25,442 bases of DNA from an uncultured Prevotella sp. (lineage in GTDB: Bacteria; Bacteroidota; Bacteroidia; Bacteroidales; Bacteroidaceae), in assembly GCA_900762125.1 (NCBI GenBank), contig CAAFFL010000013.1, positions 1 through 25,442 of the forward strand, read 5' to 3'. A program made the translations under genes and the position numbers. This document shows, piece after piece, positions 1 through 8,970 of the stretch; the first letter of the stretch is position 1; the number at the start of each line of letters is the position of its first letter. The notes beneath the pieces were generated by a model. It was not told where the DNA came from. It ran no database searches and worked only from the letters and a program-made list of their open reading frames with translations.

Positions 1-1126
1 GAATCCAGCCGTACTTGCCATCGGCATTGCCAGCATCAGGATACTCAGCATTCGGGCCCCAACCGTTGTCGATGGCGTCACCATCGAAGGTGGTGAGGAT
101 GGTCGTGTAGTCGTAGAAGTTGCCCTCAGCGGTGACCTGTCCACCCGGCGTGGTGACGGTGAGGTTCATGCCCGAGCCGGCGGTCGGTTTCTTAGCGAAT
201 GGCACATAGATGGTGTCCTGCGAAGCTGAGACGGTGAAGTCCTTACTCGTCAGCGTGACGTCGCCGTAGGTAACGCTCTCCACCTGCACAAACTCACGGC
301 CAGTGAGGACGAGTGTCTCGCCAATCTCCGGCATATCGTTGCTCACAGAGAGGATGACGGGCTTACCCGGACGCCTGTAGTAGCCCACATACGTCGTGCC
401 GGCAGCGCACTCGAGGACGATGGCGCCGGAGTCAGGAGCATTGGCGGGCACGAGACAGCCCACGACGGACGTGGTCTGATAGCTGCTGGTTGACTCGTCG
501 AGCTTGTGGTCTTGTTTCTCGTTCCAGTAGCCAGAGATCTCGGTGTGGTTGCCGGGCACGTCAATCCAAGTGGTCGTGTCGAGGAGTGCCGACGATGCGT
601 CGGTGATGTACATCTTCTCGATGTCGACGAGGTTCAGACCGTAGAGGCGCAACGTGTCACCGGTCTCACGGGGATAGTCGGCGGCGACGCGCTGCAGCTG
701 CGGACCGGGTGCAGTGACCTTGAAAGCATACGTCGCCGTGCCCCCATCGGTGACGACCTCGATCTGGTCGGGGATGTTACTGTCGAAGGCAGAGAGCTTG
801 AAACCGTCCTTCTCCGAGGGGATGGTAACGATGATGCTGTTGTCAGTATTCATCGTGGTGTTGATGTACAACTCCTGACCGTTAATGAGCACCTGGCGTG
901 CGCCACCGAGGTTCGTACCCATGATGGCGATCATCGTGCCAGCGCCGGCCTTGGTGTAGGTCTTGTCATAGGAGTAGTTGATGGTATCGGAGGTGAGGAT
1001 CTTCACGCCAGTGATAGTTGGTGTGCCTCCGCCGTTGTCGTCGTCGCTACAGCTGCTCAGGCCGAGGCCAACAACGGCCATCGCGAGAAGCATAAAGAGA
1101 CGGAATAAACTATTCTTGGTTCTCAT
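1..1126 (-). CDS. Surface glycan-binding lipoprotein with IPT/TIG domains (SGBP-like), 3' end cut by window
   Basis: Reading the minus strand from the ATG at 1126 gives 375 uninterrupted codons to the window edge, so the C-terminus is missing. Residues 1-26 form a lipoprotein signal ending in LSSC, with Cys26 followed by Asp residues, as in exported Bacteroidetes surface lipoproteins. Three Ig-like segments follow at about residues 36-137, 140-252 and 255-340, with IPT/TIG-type signatures such as IMGTNLGG, LYGLNL and LTGREF. After residue 341 a new domain begins (TTFDGDAIDNGW), which by analogy with SGBP-B proteins of susCD loci would be the sugar-binding domain. The gene lies 77 bases after the susD stop and is probably the third gene of that operon. 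Its role would be cell-surface capture of a polysaccharide for the SusC/SusD importer. The substrate cannot be told from this part. The lipoprotein and IPT reading is firm; the glycan-binding role is inferred from position. Confidence 0.85.
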   Translation of the reverse strand, partial: MRTKNSLFRLFMLLAMAVVGLGLSSCSDDDNGGGTPTITGVKILTSDTINYSYDKTYTKAGAGTMIAIMGTNLGGARQVLINGQELYINTTMNTDNSIIVTIPSEKDGFKLSAFDSNIPDQIEVVTDGGTATYAFKVTAPGPQLQRVAADYPRETGDTLRLYGLNLVDIEKMYITDASSALLDTTTWIDVPGNHTEISGYWNEKQDHKLDESTSSYQTTSVVGCLVPANAPDSGAIVLECAAGTTYVGYYRRPGKPVILSVSNDMPEIGETLVLTGREFVQVESVTYGDVTLTSKDFTVSASQDTIYVPFAKKPTAGSGMNLTVTTPGGQVTAEGNFYDYTTILTTFDGDAIDNGWGPNAEYPDAGNADGKYGWI

Positions 1127-1203
1127 ATCTTGTATCTTTATATACTATTTATCTTCTTGACGAACTTGATAAACTTGACAAACTTGATAAACTGGCTAAA
1201 AGC

Positions 1204-2997
1204 TTATTCGTCACTGCCGAAGTCGTAGGGCTGCGGTTTCTCCTTGAGGAAGTGATTCTGGATGACGTCGCTCTCCGGATAGGGCATGAAGATGTTGGCC
1301 TCCGTGAGACGGATGGGCTGATAGCCAGCGAAATACTTACTAACGAGCTCGTTGTAGTCGTAACTGTAGGCAACCTTCGTGCCGCGGCCGGCGACGGGGG
1401 TGTTGTCGTTCTGAGACGTAGCCTCGAAGTCGTTCCAGAAGACGTGGCCATTGTCAGGGTTGGTGATGTACCAAGCGTTGGTCCCCGGCGGCACGCAGCG
1501 GTAGCTGTAGGTGCCATCCGCATTCTTGCGGATGTCGCCCTCACGCATCTCGCAGCCGCGGTGCTGGCGGTTGTTGAAGAAGTCAAGCATCGTCTGCGGC
1601 TTCCAGCGATAGTAGGTCACCATGTCCCACCAGTTGAAGAACTCCATGCAGAACTCGATGCGGCGCTCACGCAGGAGGCTCTCGAAGGTGAGGATCTTCA
1701 ACGGCTGCACACCGGCACGTATGCGGACTGCGTTGATGGCAGCAAGAGCCTCGGGGTTCGTGGTGCTCTCGTCATTGCCCAGCAGTGCCTCGGCCTTCAT
1801 CAGGTAGACATCGGCCAGACGCTGGATGTAGGTGTTCAGCGGCGAGGCCATCGACGCGATGTGGCAAGGCAGCACATCCGACTTCAGTCCGAGGACGCCC
1901 TTCTTGAGCTGCATCCAGTTGTGCTTGTAGGTATAGCCACCCTCAGAAGCCTTGATGTAGCTGTAGTGACAGTTCGGCGTGAAGAAAGTAGCCTTGATGC
2001 GGATGCTGTCAGCAGGGTCCTCGTTGTAAAGATCGATCATATCAGTGGAAGCAACGAGTGAGCCACCCCACACGTTCACGTCGGAGACTTCGGAAAAGGC
2101 AAGGTCGGAATAGGTGGCGTTCAAAGCGCCCCACTCACCGCTGTTCGGGTCAGCCCAGCGCATGGCAAGGAGCGTCTCCTCGTTGTCGTTGTTCTGTGCC
2201 TTGAAGAGGTCGGCATAGTCGGCGAGAAGATGATACCGTCCACTGTTGATGACCTCGTTGCAGAGGCTGGCGACCTCCTGCAGCGTGGTGGTGTTGCGGG
2301 CATGGTCGCCGGGGGCCGTAGCGTCCCAGCCACTCTGTGCGAGCAGCGCCTTGGCCAGCGCGGCCTTGGCAGCATAGCGTGTGGGATGATGGTCAGTGCC
2401 GGTCTCGGGCAAGAGCTCGGCAGCACGGCGGAAGTCGCGGATGATGAACTTCAGCACGTCCGTCTCCGGGTTCAGTGGACGGATGGCCTTGTCGATGACG
2501 GTCTGGTTGTCCTCAAAGAGGATGTTGTCACCCCAGCCGCGAAGCAGATAGAAGTAGGCCCAGCCACGCATGAGGTAGCACTCGCCCTCGGCTGCATTCT
2601 TGACACTCTCGCTGACGGCGCTGCCGCAGTAGTGCTGCAGATTATATAAGGTGGCGTTGCTCATGGTCACCACATTGTAGAGTGCGGACCATGCCAGACT
2701 CATGTCCCTGGTGAGCGAGGTGACCTGGAAACGTGCAAACTCGGCGCTGACATAGGGGTTCCAAGCGTCGTTGGCACGATAGGAGCCCATGCCGATGATC
2801 GCGCGCTGGTTGAAGTTGAACCACGCACGGTTGTAGAGTGGCTCAGTGCCCTTGAGGACCGCCTTGTCGGAGGAGTAGTAGGTCTCGGCAGTATACTGTC
2901 CTGACGGCTTGCGGTCGAGGAAGTCTTCGCCACAGCTTGTAGCGAGGAGGCTCATACCGGCCACGGCACCCAAGAGGAATATATTGATTTTTTTCAT
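1204..2997 (-). CDS. SusD/RagB family nutrient-binding outer membrane lipoprotein
   Basis: This is a 597-residue protein with a lipoprotein signal (lipobox LATSC, Cys22) followed by GEDFLDRKPSGQY, the typical start of mature SusD proteins. The length fits the family. Internal segments such as ALLAQSG, ADVYLMKAEALLG, AAINAVRIRAGV and LLRERRIEFCMEFFNWWDM are characteristic of the alpha-helical TPR-like core and C-terminal SusD region. SusD proteins sit on the cell surface as a lid over the SusC barrel and bind oligosaccharides before import. The gene begins 15 bases after the susC stop, so the two are almost certainly co-transcribed. The downstream IPT lipoprotein completes the set. Family assignment is very secure. 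The glycan specificity is unknown, because no glycosidase or sensor gene of this locus is inside the window. Confidence 0.96.
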   Translation of the reverse strand: MKKINIFLLGAVAGMSLLATSCGEDFLDRKPSGQYTAETYYSSDKAVLKGTEPLYNRAWFNFNQRAIIGMGSYRANDAWNPYVSAEFARFQVTSLTRDMSLAWSALYNVVTMSNATLYNLQHYCGSAVSESVKNAAEGECYLMRGWAYFYLLRGWGDNILFEDNQTVIDKAIRPLNPETDVLKFIIRDFRRAAELLPETGTDHHPTRYAAKAALAKALLAQSGWDATAPGDHARNTTTLQEVASLCNEVINSGRYHLLADYADLFKAQNNDNEETLLAMRWADPNSGEWGALNATYSDLAFSEVSDVNVWGGSLVASTDMIDLYNEDPADSIRIKATFFTPNCHYSYIKASEGGYTYKHNWMQLKKGVLGLKSDVLPCHIASMASPLNTYIQRLADVYLMKAEALLGNDESTTNPEALAAINAVRIRAGVQPLKILTFESLLRERRIEFCMEFFNWWDMVTYYRWKPQTMLDFFNNRQHRGCEMREGDIRKNADGTYSYRCVPPGTNAWYITNPDNGHVFWNDFEATSQNDNTPVAGRGTKVAYSYDYNELVSKYFAGYQPIRLTEANIFMPYPESDVIQNHFLKEKPQPYDFGSDE

Positions 2998-3012
2998 TGT
3001 CGTAAAGGTGAT

Positions 3013-6000
3013 TTAGAATTTAACTTTCAGACCAAAGGTGTAGATGCGCTGTGAAGGATAGCGGTAGTTGTCGATGCCATTGAGGAGGAGGTTCTGTCCC
3101 TGTGCACCAATCTCAGGATCGTAGCCGTCGTAGCCACAGATGGTGAAGAGGTTGGAGATGTTGGCATAGACCTGTACCCACTCGAGCTTCAGCGGGTCGA
3201 GCCACTTCTTCGGGAGGTTATAGGCCAGCGAGAGAGTCTTCAGACGCAGGTAGCTGCCGTCCTCGACGAAGCGGTCGCTGGTACGGTTGTTGTCGTTGAG
3301 CGACGTACCGGCGGAGCTGATGCGCTGTACCTTTGCCGTCGTGGGGTTGGTGACGTAGGCATTGGAGATGTCGATAGCAGAGCCAGCGGGGTCGTAGAGA
3401 CCTACGCGGGCATAATCGGCAACCTGCTTGAGCATGTTACCATAATTCTGCGTGTTGGTGTGCTCCTGAGCGACGAGGTTGTAGATGTCGTTACCGACGG
3501 AGCCATTGATGAAGACGTTGAGCTCGAAGTTCTTCCACGTCACGGTGTTGTTGAAGCCGAAGGTGAAGTCGGGGTTCGGGTCACCGATGTAGGTACGGTC
3601 GGCATTGTCGATGATGCCGTCCTTGTTGATGTCCTCGAAGATGTAGTCGCCGACCCAGATGCCATTGGTGGCAATGGGCTGGAGCTTATTGTTGCTGTCG
3701 GCCGGACGGGCGACAGGGACGCGGTTGCCGCTGGCGTCGAGGAGGAACTCACCCTGTGCGTTGCGCTGATAGAAGTCGGCCTCATTCATGAACATGCCGA
3801 TGACTTTATAGCCATAGAACCGACCGACAGGGCCACCGATCTCGGAGAGGGTGTAGGTGTTGGAGCCGATTTCGCCGCTGATGGCAGAGCCCTCGCTGTT
3901 GAGCTTGGTGAGCTTGTTCTTGTTGAACGACATGGTCAGGGCAGAGCGCCACTGCCAATCCTTCGTCTGGAGGTTGACGGTGTTGAGTGTGAACTCGATA
4001 CCGGTGTTGCGCATGGCACCGGTGTTCACCCACGGCGCCTTCATTCCATTCCAGTCGTTGTTGATGACATACGACGGCAGGGATGCCTGCATGAGGAGGT
4101 TGTCGGTGTTCTTATAATACCAGTCGACGATGAGCTCGACGCGGTTGCGGAACAGTGCCAAGTCGAGACCGACGTTCCAAGCCTTCGTGCTCTCCCACTT
4201 CAGCTTGGAGTTGGGGAAGTTGCCGGGATAGTGGCCGATGCCCCATGCCGTGGCGGTGTTGGCCATCACGGCGCCATAGGCGTAGGTCTGCGAGCTCTGG
4301 TTACCAACGAGACCCCATCCTACACGGAGCTTGAGGTTGCTGATCCACTTGATGTTCTGCATGAACTTCTCGTTGTTCACACGCCAGGCGAGGGCTGCAG
4401 AGGGGAAGTAACCCCATCGGTTGTCCTTACCGAAGCTGGACGAGCCATCGGCACGCAGCGTGGCGGTGACGAGGTAACGGTCGAGGAGGTTATAGTTCAG
4501 ACGGCCATAGTAGGACTCGATGGCCCACTCGGTGCCGTCGTCACCGTTGTTGGTAGACGTATCACTGTCACCAACATTGAGTGAGTGGAGGGCGTTACTG
4601 ATGTAACCCTTGCGACCACCGCTCAGGTTCTCCCAGTTGCCCCACTGTGCCTCATGACCAGCCATGATCTGGAAGTGGTTGCCTTCCCATGGGTCGAAGT
4701 CGTAGGTGGCATACTGCTTGAACGAGGTGTACTTGCTGACGTTCTTCGTGCGCGTCGACTGCGACTCCATCTTGATGCTGCCGTAGGAGAACTCCGGCTG
4801 GAAATAGTAGGTGTTCTGCCAACCGCGGTTGCCACCATACTCGATGCGGATGTTCAGACCTTTGAGCGGCTTGATGTTGGCAAAGGCATTGTAGTCGAGG
4901 TTGAAGTTGTTGTCGCGGTTCTCACGCATGTTGGCCTCGAAGATCGGGTTGGAGTAGTAGGTCGCCATGCTGTTCTCCTGCGGGAAACCGTAGCTGCCAT
5001 CGGCGTTGCGCGGTGCGACATCAGGGAACTGGTTCAAGGCGGTGGAGATCACGCTACCGGACGAGAATGTGTTCGTCTGATGAGTGTTGGCGTAGTACAT
5101 ATTCAGACCAACCTGCATCCAGTTGGTCACATTGGTGTCGAAGTTGGTACGGACGCTGGCACGGGTGAAGCCGGAACCGAGGGCGATACCATCCTGATCA
5201 AGGTAACCGCCACTGATGGAATAGTGCATGTCCTTGTTACCGCCATTGATATTGACGGAGTGGTTGTGCATGAAGGCGGTAGAGAACAGCTCACGCTGCC
5301 AGTCGGTGCCATCGGAGAGGAGCTCGGGGTGAGCGTAGTCCTCGCGCTTGCCCCATCCCTGAATGGCGGCACGCTGGTTGTAGAAGTCGGCGTACTCGGG
5401 GAGGTTCATCACGTCGAGGAACTTCGGCATCTGCTGCCAACCGACATAACCTTCGTACTGGATGGTAGCCTTGCCCTCCTGACCACGCTTGGTGGTGATG
5501 AGGACGACACCGTTGGATGCACGCGAACCGTAGATAGCAGTGGCGGAGGCATCCTTCAAGACCTCGATTGAGGTGATGTCGCTGGGGTTAATGCTCGCCA
5601 TGGCAGAGGTGCTGCCCGTCGACGAACCGCTTTGGGCGATACCGTCAATGACATACAGCGGCTCATTGCCATTGAGCGAGTTGATACCACGGATCTGCAC
5701 GGAGATGCCACCGCCAGGCGCGCCAGAGTTCTGCATGACGTTCACACCAGCGATGCGGCCCTGCATGGCCTGCTCAAGCGAGGTGTTCACGCCTTCCTTG
5801 ATGGTCTTCTCGTCGATGGACGACACGGAACCGGTGAGGTCAGAGCGCTTCATCGTACCATAACCAACGACGACGACCTCGTTGAGGTTCGACACATCGC
5901 TGTGAAGCGTCACCTCGATGGTCTTCTTTCCAGCGACGTTGATGGTCTGCGCCTTGTAGCCGACGTAGGAAACGTTGATGGTGTTCTTGCCTGCTGGCAA

Positions 6001-6186
6001 CTTGATGGTGAAATGTCCATCGATGTCTGTGACGCCACCACTGGATGTCCCCGGCACCTGCACGGTGGCACCAATGATTGGCTCACCCTTCATCTCACCG
6101 TCGAGGACGGTTCCCGTGAGGGTGCGCTGCGCATAGAGCTGGCACGTCGCGACGACCGCCAGCAACAAAACTAGGATTCTCTTCAT
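3013..6186 (-). CDS. SusC/RagA family TonB-linked outer membrane transporter
   Basis: This 1057-residue TonB-dependent transporter has a signal peptide at about residues 1-19 (ending LYA before Gln20) and a carboxypeptidase-regulatory-like domain at about 21-95 (GTVLDGEMKGEPIIGATVQV; DIDGHFTIKL; VSYVGYK). The SusC/RagA signature LNEVVVVGYGTMKRSDLTGS lies at 101-120. The plug domain contains the family motif IEVLKDASATAIYGSRASNG, and the rest is a large beta-barrel ending in FGLKVKF, with a terminal Phe as expected for BAM-assembled barrels. There is no N-terminal STN extension, so direct signalling to an anti-sigma factor is unlikely. It imports a SusD-captured glycan or other large nutrient, using energy from a TonB-ExbB-ExbD complex such as the one encoded just upstream. 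It is the first gene of the operon, with a 5' leader of roughly 55 nt from the predicted promoter. The substrate is unknown. Confidence 0.97.
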   Translation of the reverse strand: MKRILVLLLAVVATCQLYAQRTLTGTVLDGEMKGEPIIGATVQVPGTSSGGVTDIDGHFTIKLPAGKNTINVSYVGYKAQTINVAGKKTIEVTLHSDVSNLNEVVVVGYGTMKRSDLTGSVSSIDEKTIKEGVNTSLEQAMQGRIAGVNVMQNSGAPGGGISVQIRGINSLNGNEPLYVIDGIAQSGSSTGSTSAMASINPSDITSIEVLKDASATAIYGSRASNGVVLITTKRGQEGKATIQYEGYVGWQQMPKFLDVMNLPEYADFYNQRAAIQGWGKREDYAHPELLSDGTDWQRELFSTAFMHNHSVNINGGNKDMHYSISGGYLDQDGIALGSGFTRASVRTNFDTNVTNWMQVGLNMYYANTHQTNTFSSGSVISTALNQFPDVAPRNADGSYGFPQENSMATYYSNPIFEANMRENRDNNFNLDYNAFANIKPLKGLNIRIEYGGNRGWQNTYYFQPEFSYGSIKMESQSTRTKNVSKYTSFKQYATYDFDPWEGNHFQIMAGHEAQWGNWENLSGGRKGYISNALHSLNVGDSDTSTNNGDDGTEWAIESYYGRLNYNLLDRYLVTATLRADGSSSFGKDNRWGYFPSAALAWRVNNEKFMQNIKWISNLKLRVGWGLVGNQSSQTYAYGAVMANTATAWGIGHYPGNFPNSKLKWESTKAWNVGLDLALFRNRVELIVDWYYKNTDNLLMQASLPSYVINNDWNGMKAPWVNTGAMRNTGIEFTLNTVNLQTKDWQWRSALTMSFNKNKLTKLNSEGSAISGEIGSNTYTLSEIGGPVGRFYGYKVIGMFMNEADFYQRNAQGEFLLDASGNRVPVARPADSNNKLQPIATNGIWVGDYIFEDINKDGIIDNADRTYIGDPNPDFTFGFNNTVTWKNFELNVFINGSVGNDIYNLVAQEHTNTQNYGNMLKQVADYARVGLYDPAGSAIDISNAYVTNPTTAKVQRISSAGTSLNDNNRTSDRFVEDGSYLRLKTLSLAYNLPKKWLDPLKLEWVQVYANISNLFTICGYDGYDPEIGAQGQNLLLNGIDNYRYPSQRIYTFGLKVKF

Positions 6187-6248
6187 CTAAATCTAGGTTT
6201 TTAATGCTATTATTAATGTTGTTATTAGTAATCTTATTGTTTCGAGTG

Positions 6249-6256
6249 CAAAATTA
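6249..6256 (-). promoter_or_regulatory. Predicted -7 element of the susC promoter
   Basis: The minus strand reads TAATTTTG, an exact match to the Bacteroidetes -7 consensus TAnnTTTG, about 63 bases upstream of the susC ATG. No TTTG lies at the expected 19-20 base spacing; the nearest is 31 bases upstream. A weak -33 box would fit a promoter that needs an activator, as many susCD promoters do. The regulator is not in the window. Confidence 0.55.
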
Positions 6257-6394
6257 AGATATTTTTTCCTATGTTAGGGCCTATTATCAAAGAAATAATA
6301 GATATAATGTTAGCAAAAGATGATACGATTGTTGCATCGCACTGTTGTGGGGGCACACAGTGAGGAAGGTGTAGGCAGCAGTAGGACGAAAACG

Positions 6395-6427
6395 AAAAAG
6401 CCCGTTCGTCACAGTGGACGAACGGGC
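6395..6427 (-). terminator. Rho-independent terminator of the exbB-tonB-TPR operon
   Basis: A perfect 11-bp stem (GCCCGTTCGTC pairing with GACGAACGGGC, 6-base loop) begins 45 bases after the TPR gene stop. On the minus strand it is followed by TTTTT and further T-rich sequence. It closes the six-gene operon before the susC promoter region. The 6187-6471 gap otherwise holds only the susC leader and promoter. Confidence 0.9.
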
Positions 6428-6471
6428 GTATATGGATGTAAAATCGGATATCGAATCAGATGATTTCGTGA

Positions 6472-7908
6472 TTACATCGCAAGGACTTGCTTAGCAACGT
6501 CGTTCTCGGGGTCGATGCCCTTGAGCTTAGCAGCATACTCCTTAGCAGTGGCCTTGTCCTGCTTCACGTTGAAGTAGTAGACCGTCAGATAGAAGTAAGC
6601 GCTCTTAAGCATGGCGTTGTCGCTGTTGGTGCGCTCAGCCTTAGCCTCGAGAGAGGTAGCAAGAGCCTCATAGTAAGGCTTTGCCAGACCTTCCTTCATC
6701 TCCGGGTCGATGTTGGCATTGATGGATGCACGCTTATAGTTGTACCAGTTATTATAAGCGGGATAAGCCTCAAGCAGCTTACCATAGATCTCGTCGGCCT
6801 TCTTCAGATACTTGATGCTGCCAGCATTGTCACCAGCTGTAGCAAGATTGTTAGCTACCTGAGCATCCAGGTCAGCCAGGCCCTCGAGGTCGTCCTGGCT
6901 GGGCTTCTCGTTGCCACCGATGGCCTTCTCCATGTAGGCGATAGCGTTGTCATTATCACCCTTCTCGAGATAGCAGCTAGAGAGGTTCTTGTTCAGCAAG
7001 GCAAGCGTCTTGGCATTGTCCTTGTTGAAGTCGATAGCCTTGTTGAAGGCAGTGATAGCCTCATCGTAGCGCTTAGCCTGCTGCAGCGCGGTGCCATAGT
7101 AGGTGTAGTCCTCACCGATGAAGTGTGCGGAGTCGCTCTTGGTGAAGAGGCGGTCAGCAAACTCGAGAGCCTTCTCGGTGTTCTTGCTATCGGTGTAGTT
7201 GTAGAAGCTTAGACGATTCCATGCGGCACGACGCGGATCCTTCTGCAGACCAGCAGCGCACACCTTGATGGCAATGTCACGCTTACCCAACAGCCATGCT
7301 GCGGTAGCATACTCGGTGATGTAGCTATCCTCCATCTTCGTCACATCGGCCACCTTGCCGAAGCCTTCGAGGGACTTCTCGTAGTCGTGAGCATTATAAT
7401 AGATGTGTCCGATGAGCTGGTCAACAGGATAATCGGGGCGTTGCTGGCGAAGCTGCTCGAGGGTCTCGGCAGCCATGCCGGGGTTCACGCCGCGCTGCAC
7501 CATAGCATACTTATAGTACGGCTCAGGGTTTTTCGGATCGAAGTAGATAGCGTTCTGATAGTTGGACGCAGCCTCACCGGGATTGTCCTTGCGGATGTTG
7601 ATGTCGCCGAGGAGGATAAAGGCGGGCGCATACTTGCTGTAGCGGCTGATGGCCTGCTGCGCATACTTCTCTGCGTTGGCTGTATCACCATTGAGACTCA
7701 GATAAGCACGACCGATGCCCACGAGAACCTCCGGGTTCTTCTTGTTCTTCTTGGCGATGTCCTTGATTTGGTTATCCACGTCGGCACCCTTGCCCTTGAT
7801 GAGGGTGGAAGCCTGTTCGATAATGGCCTTGTTGTCAACCTGGGCCATCACTGGGGCAGCTGTGCTGAGCAGCAGCGCTCCCATCAAAATATATTTAATC
7901 GCTTTCAT
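6472..7908 (-). CDS. Secreted tetratricopeptide-repeat protein of the TonB operon
   Basis: This 478-residue protein has a clear signal peptide (about residues 1-22, ending APVMA) and no lipobox, so it is predicted to be periplasmic. The mature part is a succession of TPR-like helical pairs. Examples are the segments around ALVGIGRAYLSLNGDTANAEKYA, APAFILLGDINIRKDNPGEAASNYQNAI, YGTALQQAKRYDEAITAFNKAI and LSSCYLEKGDNDNAIAYMEKAI, which carry the usual small/aromatic spacing. TPR proteins are scaffolds for protein contacts, and no catalytic motif is visible. It is the last gene of the operon, 90 bases after the PstS-like gene and 45 bases before a strong terminator. Conserved association of such a protein with exbB/exbD/tonB in Bacteroidetes suggests a role in organising or monitoring the energy-transducing complex. 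That role is inference. Confidence 0.85.
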   Translation of the reverse strand: MKAIKYILMGALLLSTAAPVMAQVDNKAIIEQASTLIKGKGADVDNQIKDIAKKNKKNPEVLVGIGRAYLSLNGDTANAEKYAQQAISRYSKYAPAFILLGDINIRKDNPGEAASNYQNAIYFDPKNPEPYYKYAMVQRGVNPGMAAETLEQLRQQRPDYPVDQLIGHIYYNAHDYEKSLEGFGKVADVTKMEDSYITEYATAAWLLGKRDIAIKVCAAGLQKDPRRAAWNRLSFYNYTDSKNTEKALEFADRLFTKSDSAHFIGEDYTYYGTALQQAKRYDEAITAFNKAIDFNKDNAKTLALLNKNLSSCYLEKGDNDNAIAYMEKAIGGNEKPSQDDLEGLADLDAQVANNLATAGDNAGSIKYLKKADEIYGKLLEAYPAYNNWYNYKRASINANIDPEMKEGLAKPYYEALATSLEAKAERTNSDNAMLKSAYFYLTVYYFNVKQDKATAKEYAAKLKGIDPENDVAKQVLAM

Positions 7909-7998
7909 AATCTCAATGTTTAGTTGTTATGAAATAAGTTATCCGGACTCTCAACCGCCGGTTTACTCTTCGACGCCGTGAGGCTGGAAAAGTTTCAG

Positions 7999-8961
7999 TT
8001 ATTGACTTACGTTAACGTCTCTTATGTTTATGTTACCATACATCGGCAACAGTCCAGCCTTCATGATGATGAGCTGTCCCTTCGGCGACTCGACGAAGTG
8101 GGCGAAGCCCCAGGGCAGACCCTGACGCGGATCGTTCAGCAACGCATAGATGGTTCGGATGAGGGGATAGTTGCCAGTGTAGATATAATATTGGTAGGGC
8201 TTGTAGCTGCCCAGAGGCTTGGCGGGATCCGTCTTGCTGACACTCATCACGCGGATGTCACGGTTGAACGTGAGGTTCGTGGTGTCACGCTTGTCGTTGA
8301 GCCAGTTGTTGCCGATGATGCCGATGGCGTTCGGCGTCTTCTCTACATATTTGATCACCTCAGCCGTCTTCTCCACTGCCGACACATTGGGGTTCGTCAG
8401 TGGCTTGCCGCCGAGAATGGAGTCTTCAACATAATGGATGGTGCTCGACTTGGGATTGTCGAACACGATATCGATCACGCCACGCTTGGAGCCTTTGTAG
8501 ATCTGGTCCCAACGGGTGATCTTTCCCGACATGATGTCGCGGATGTTCTGCACGCTGATGAGGGTGTCGGTGTTGGCCTTGTTCACGATGAGCGCCAACG
8601 CGTCGTAACCAACCTTCACCGTTGCAGGGCGATAGCCACGGTCGATGAGGTTCTGACGCTCCTTAGCCTTGAAGTCGCGTGCAGTAAAAACGAGCCATGC
8701 CTTGAGGTTCAACAATCGGTTGATGCCCTCGGACTCGCTTGTATAGATAGGGGTAACCTTTGCTTTGGGGTAAGTAGCCTGGAACACAGCGATCTCCTCG
8801 CTGATGATGGGACTAAAACTTTCATCAGAGACGAAACTGATCGCCCCTGATGAATATGTGTCTGTTCGGCCGTCTTTCGACTTCTTGTTACCAGAACAAG
8901 AAGCCAGAAGACCGACCGTCAGTGTTAATCCTACGAGAATGTAAGATATTGTTTTCTTCAT
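7999..8961 (-). CDS. PstS-like phosphate-binding superfamily lipoprotein in the TonB operon
   Basis: This 320-residue protein has a lipoprotein signal (LLASC, Cys22) and a type-2 periplasmic-binding fold like PstS. The segments SFSPIISEEIAVFQATYP, PIYTSESEGINRL, VGYDALALIVNKAN, IRDIMSGKITRWDQIY and NAIGIIGNNWL follow the order seen in PBP_like_2/PstS domains. Classical PstS works with PstABC, but no ABC transporter genes are present. Here the gene starts 9 bases after the tonB stop, inside the exbB-exbD-exbD-tonB operon. The usual label 'phosphate ABC transporter substrate-binding protein' may therefore be misleading. It could bind a ligand or protein partner in the periplasm for the TonB system. 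The fold assignment is confident; the ligand is not known. Confidence 0.85.
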   Translation of the reverse strand: MKKTISYILVGLTLTVGLLASCSGNKKSKDGRTDTYSSGAISFVSDESFSPIISEEIAVFQATYPKAKVTPIYTSESEGINRLLNLKAWLVFTARDFKAKERQNLIDRGYRPATVKVGYDALALIVNKANTDTLISVQNIRDIMSGKITRWDQIYKGSKRGVIDIVFDNPKSSTIHYVEDSILGGKPLTNPNVSAVEKTAEVIKYVEKTPNAIGIIGNNWLNDKRDTTNLTFNRDIRVMSVSKTDPAKPLGSYKPYQYYIYTGNYPLIRTIYALLNDPRQGLPWGFAHFVESPKGQLIIMKAGLLPMYGNINIRDVNVSQ

Positions 8962-8970
8962 GAATGAATA

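Noticed and set aside
3460..5571. Two long plus-strand open frames opposite susC
   Set aside because: They mirror a strongly codon-biased gene; the encoded Val/Asp/Glu-rich peptides are typical antisense shadows, and susC is intact on the other strand.
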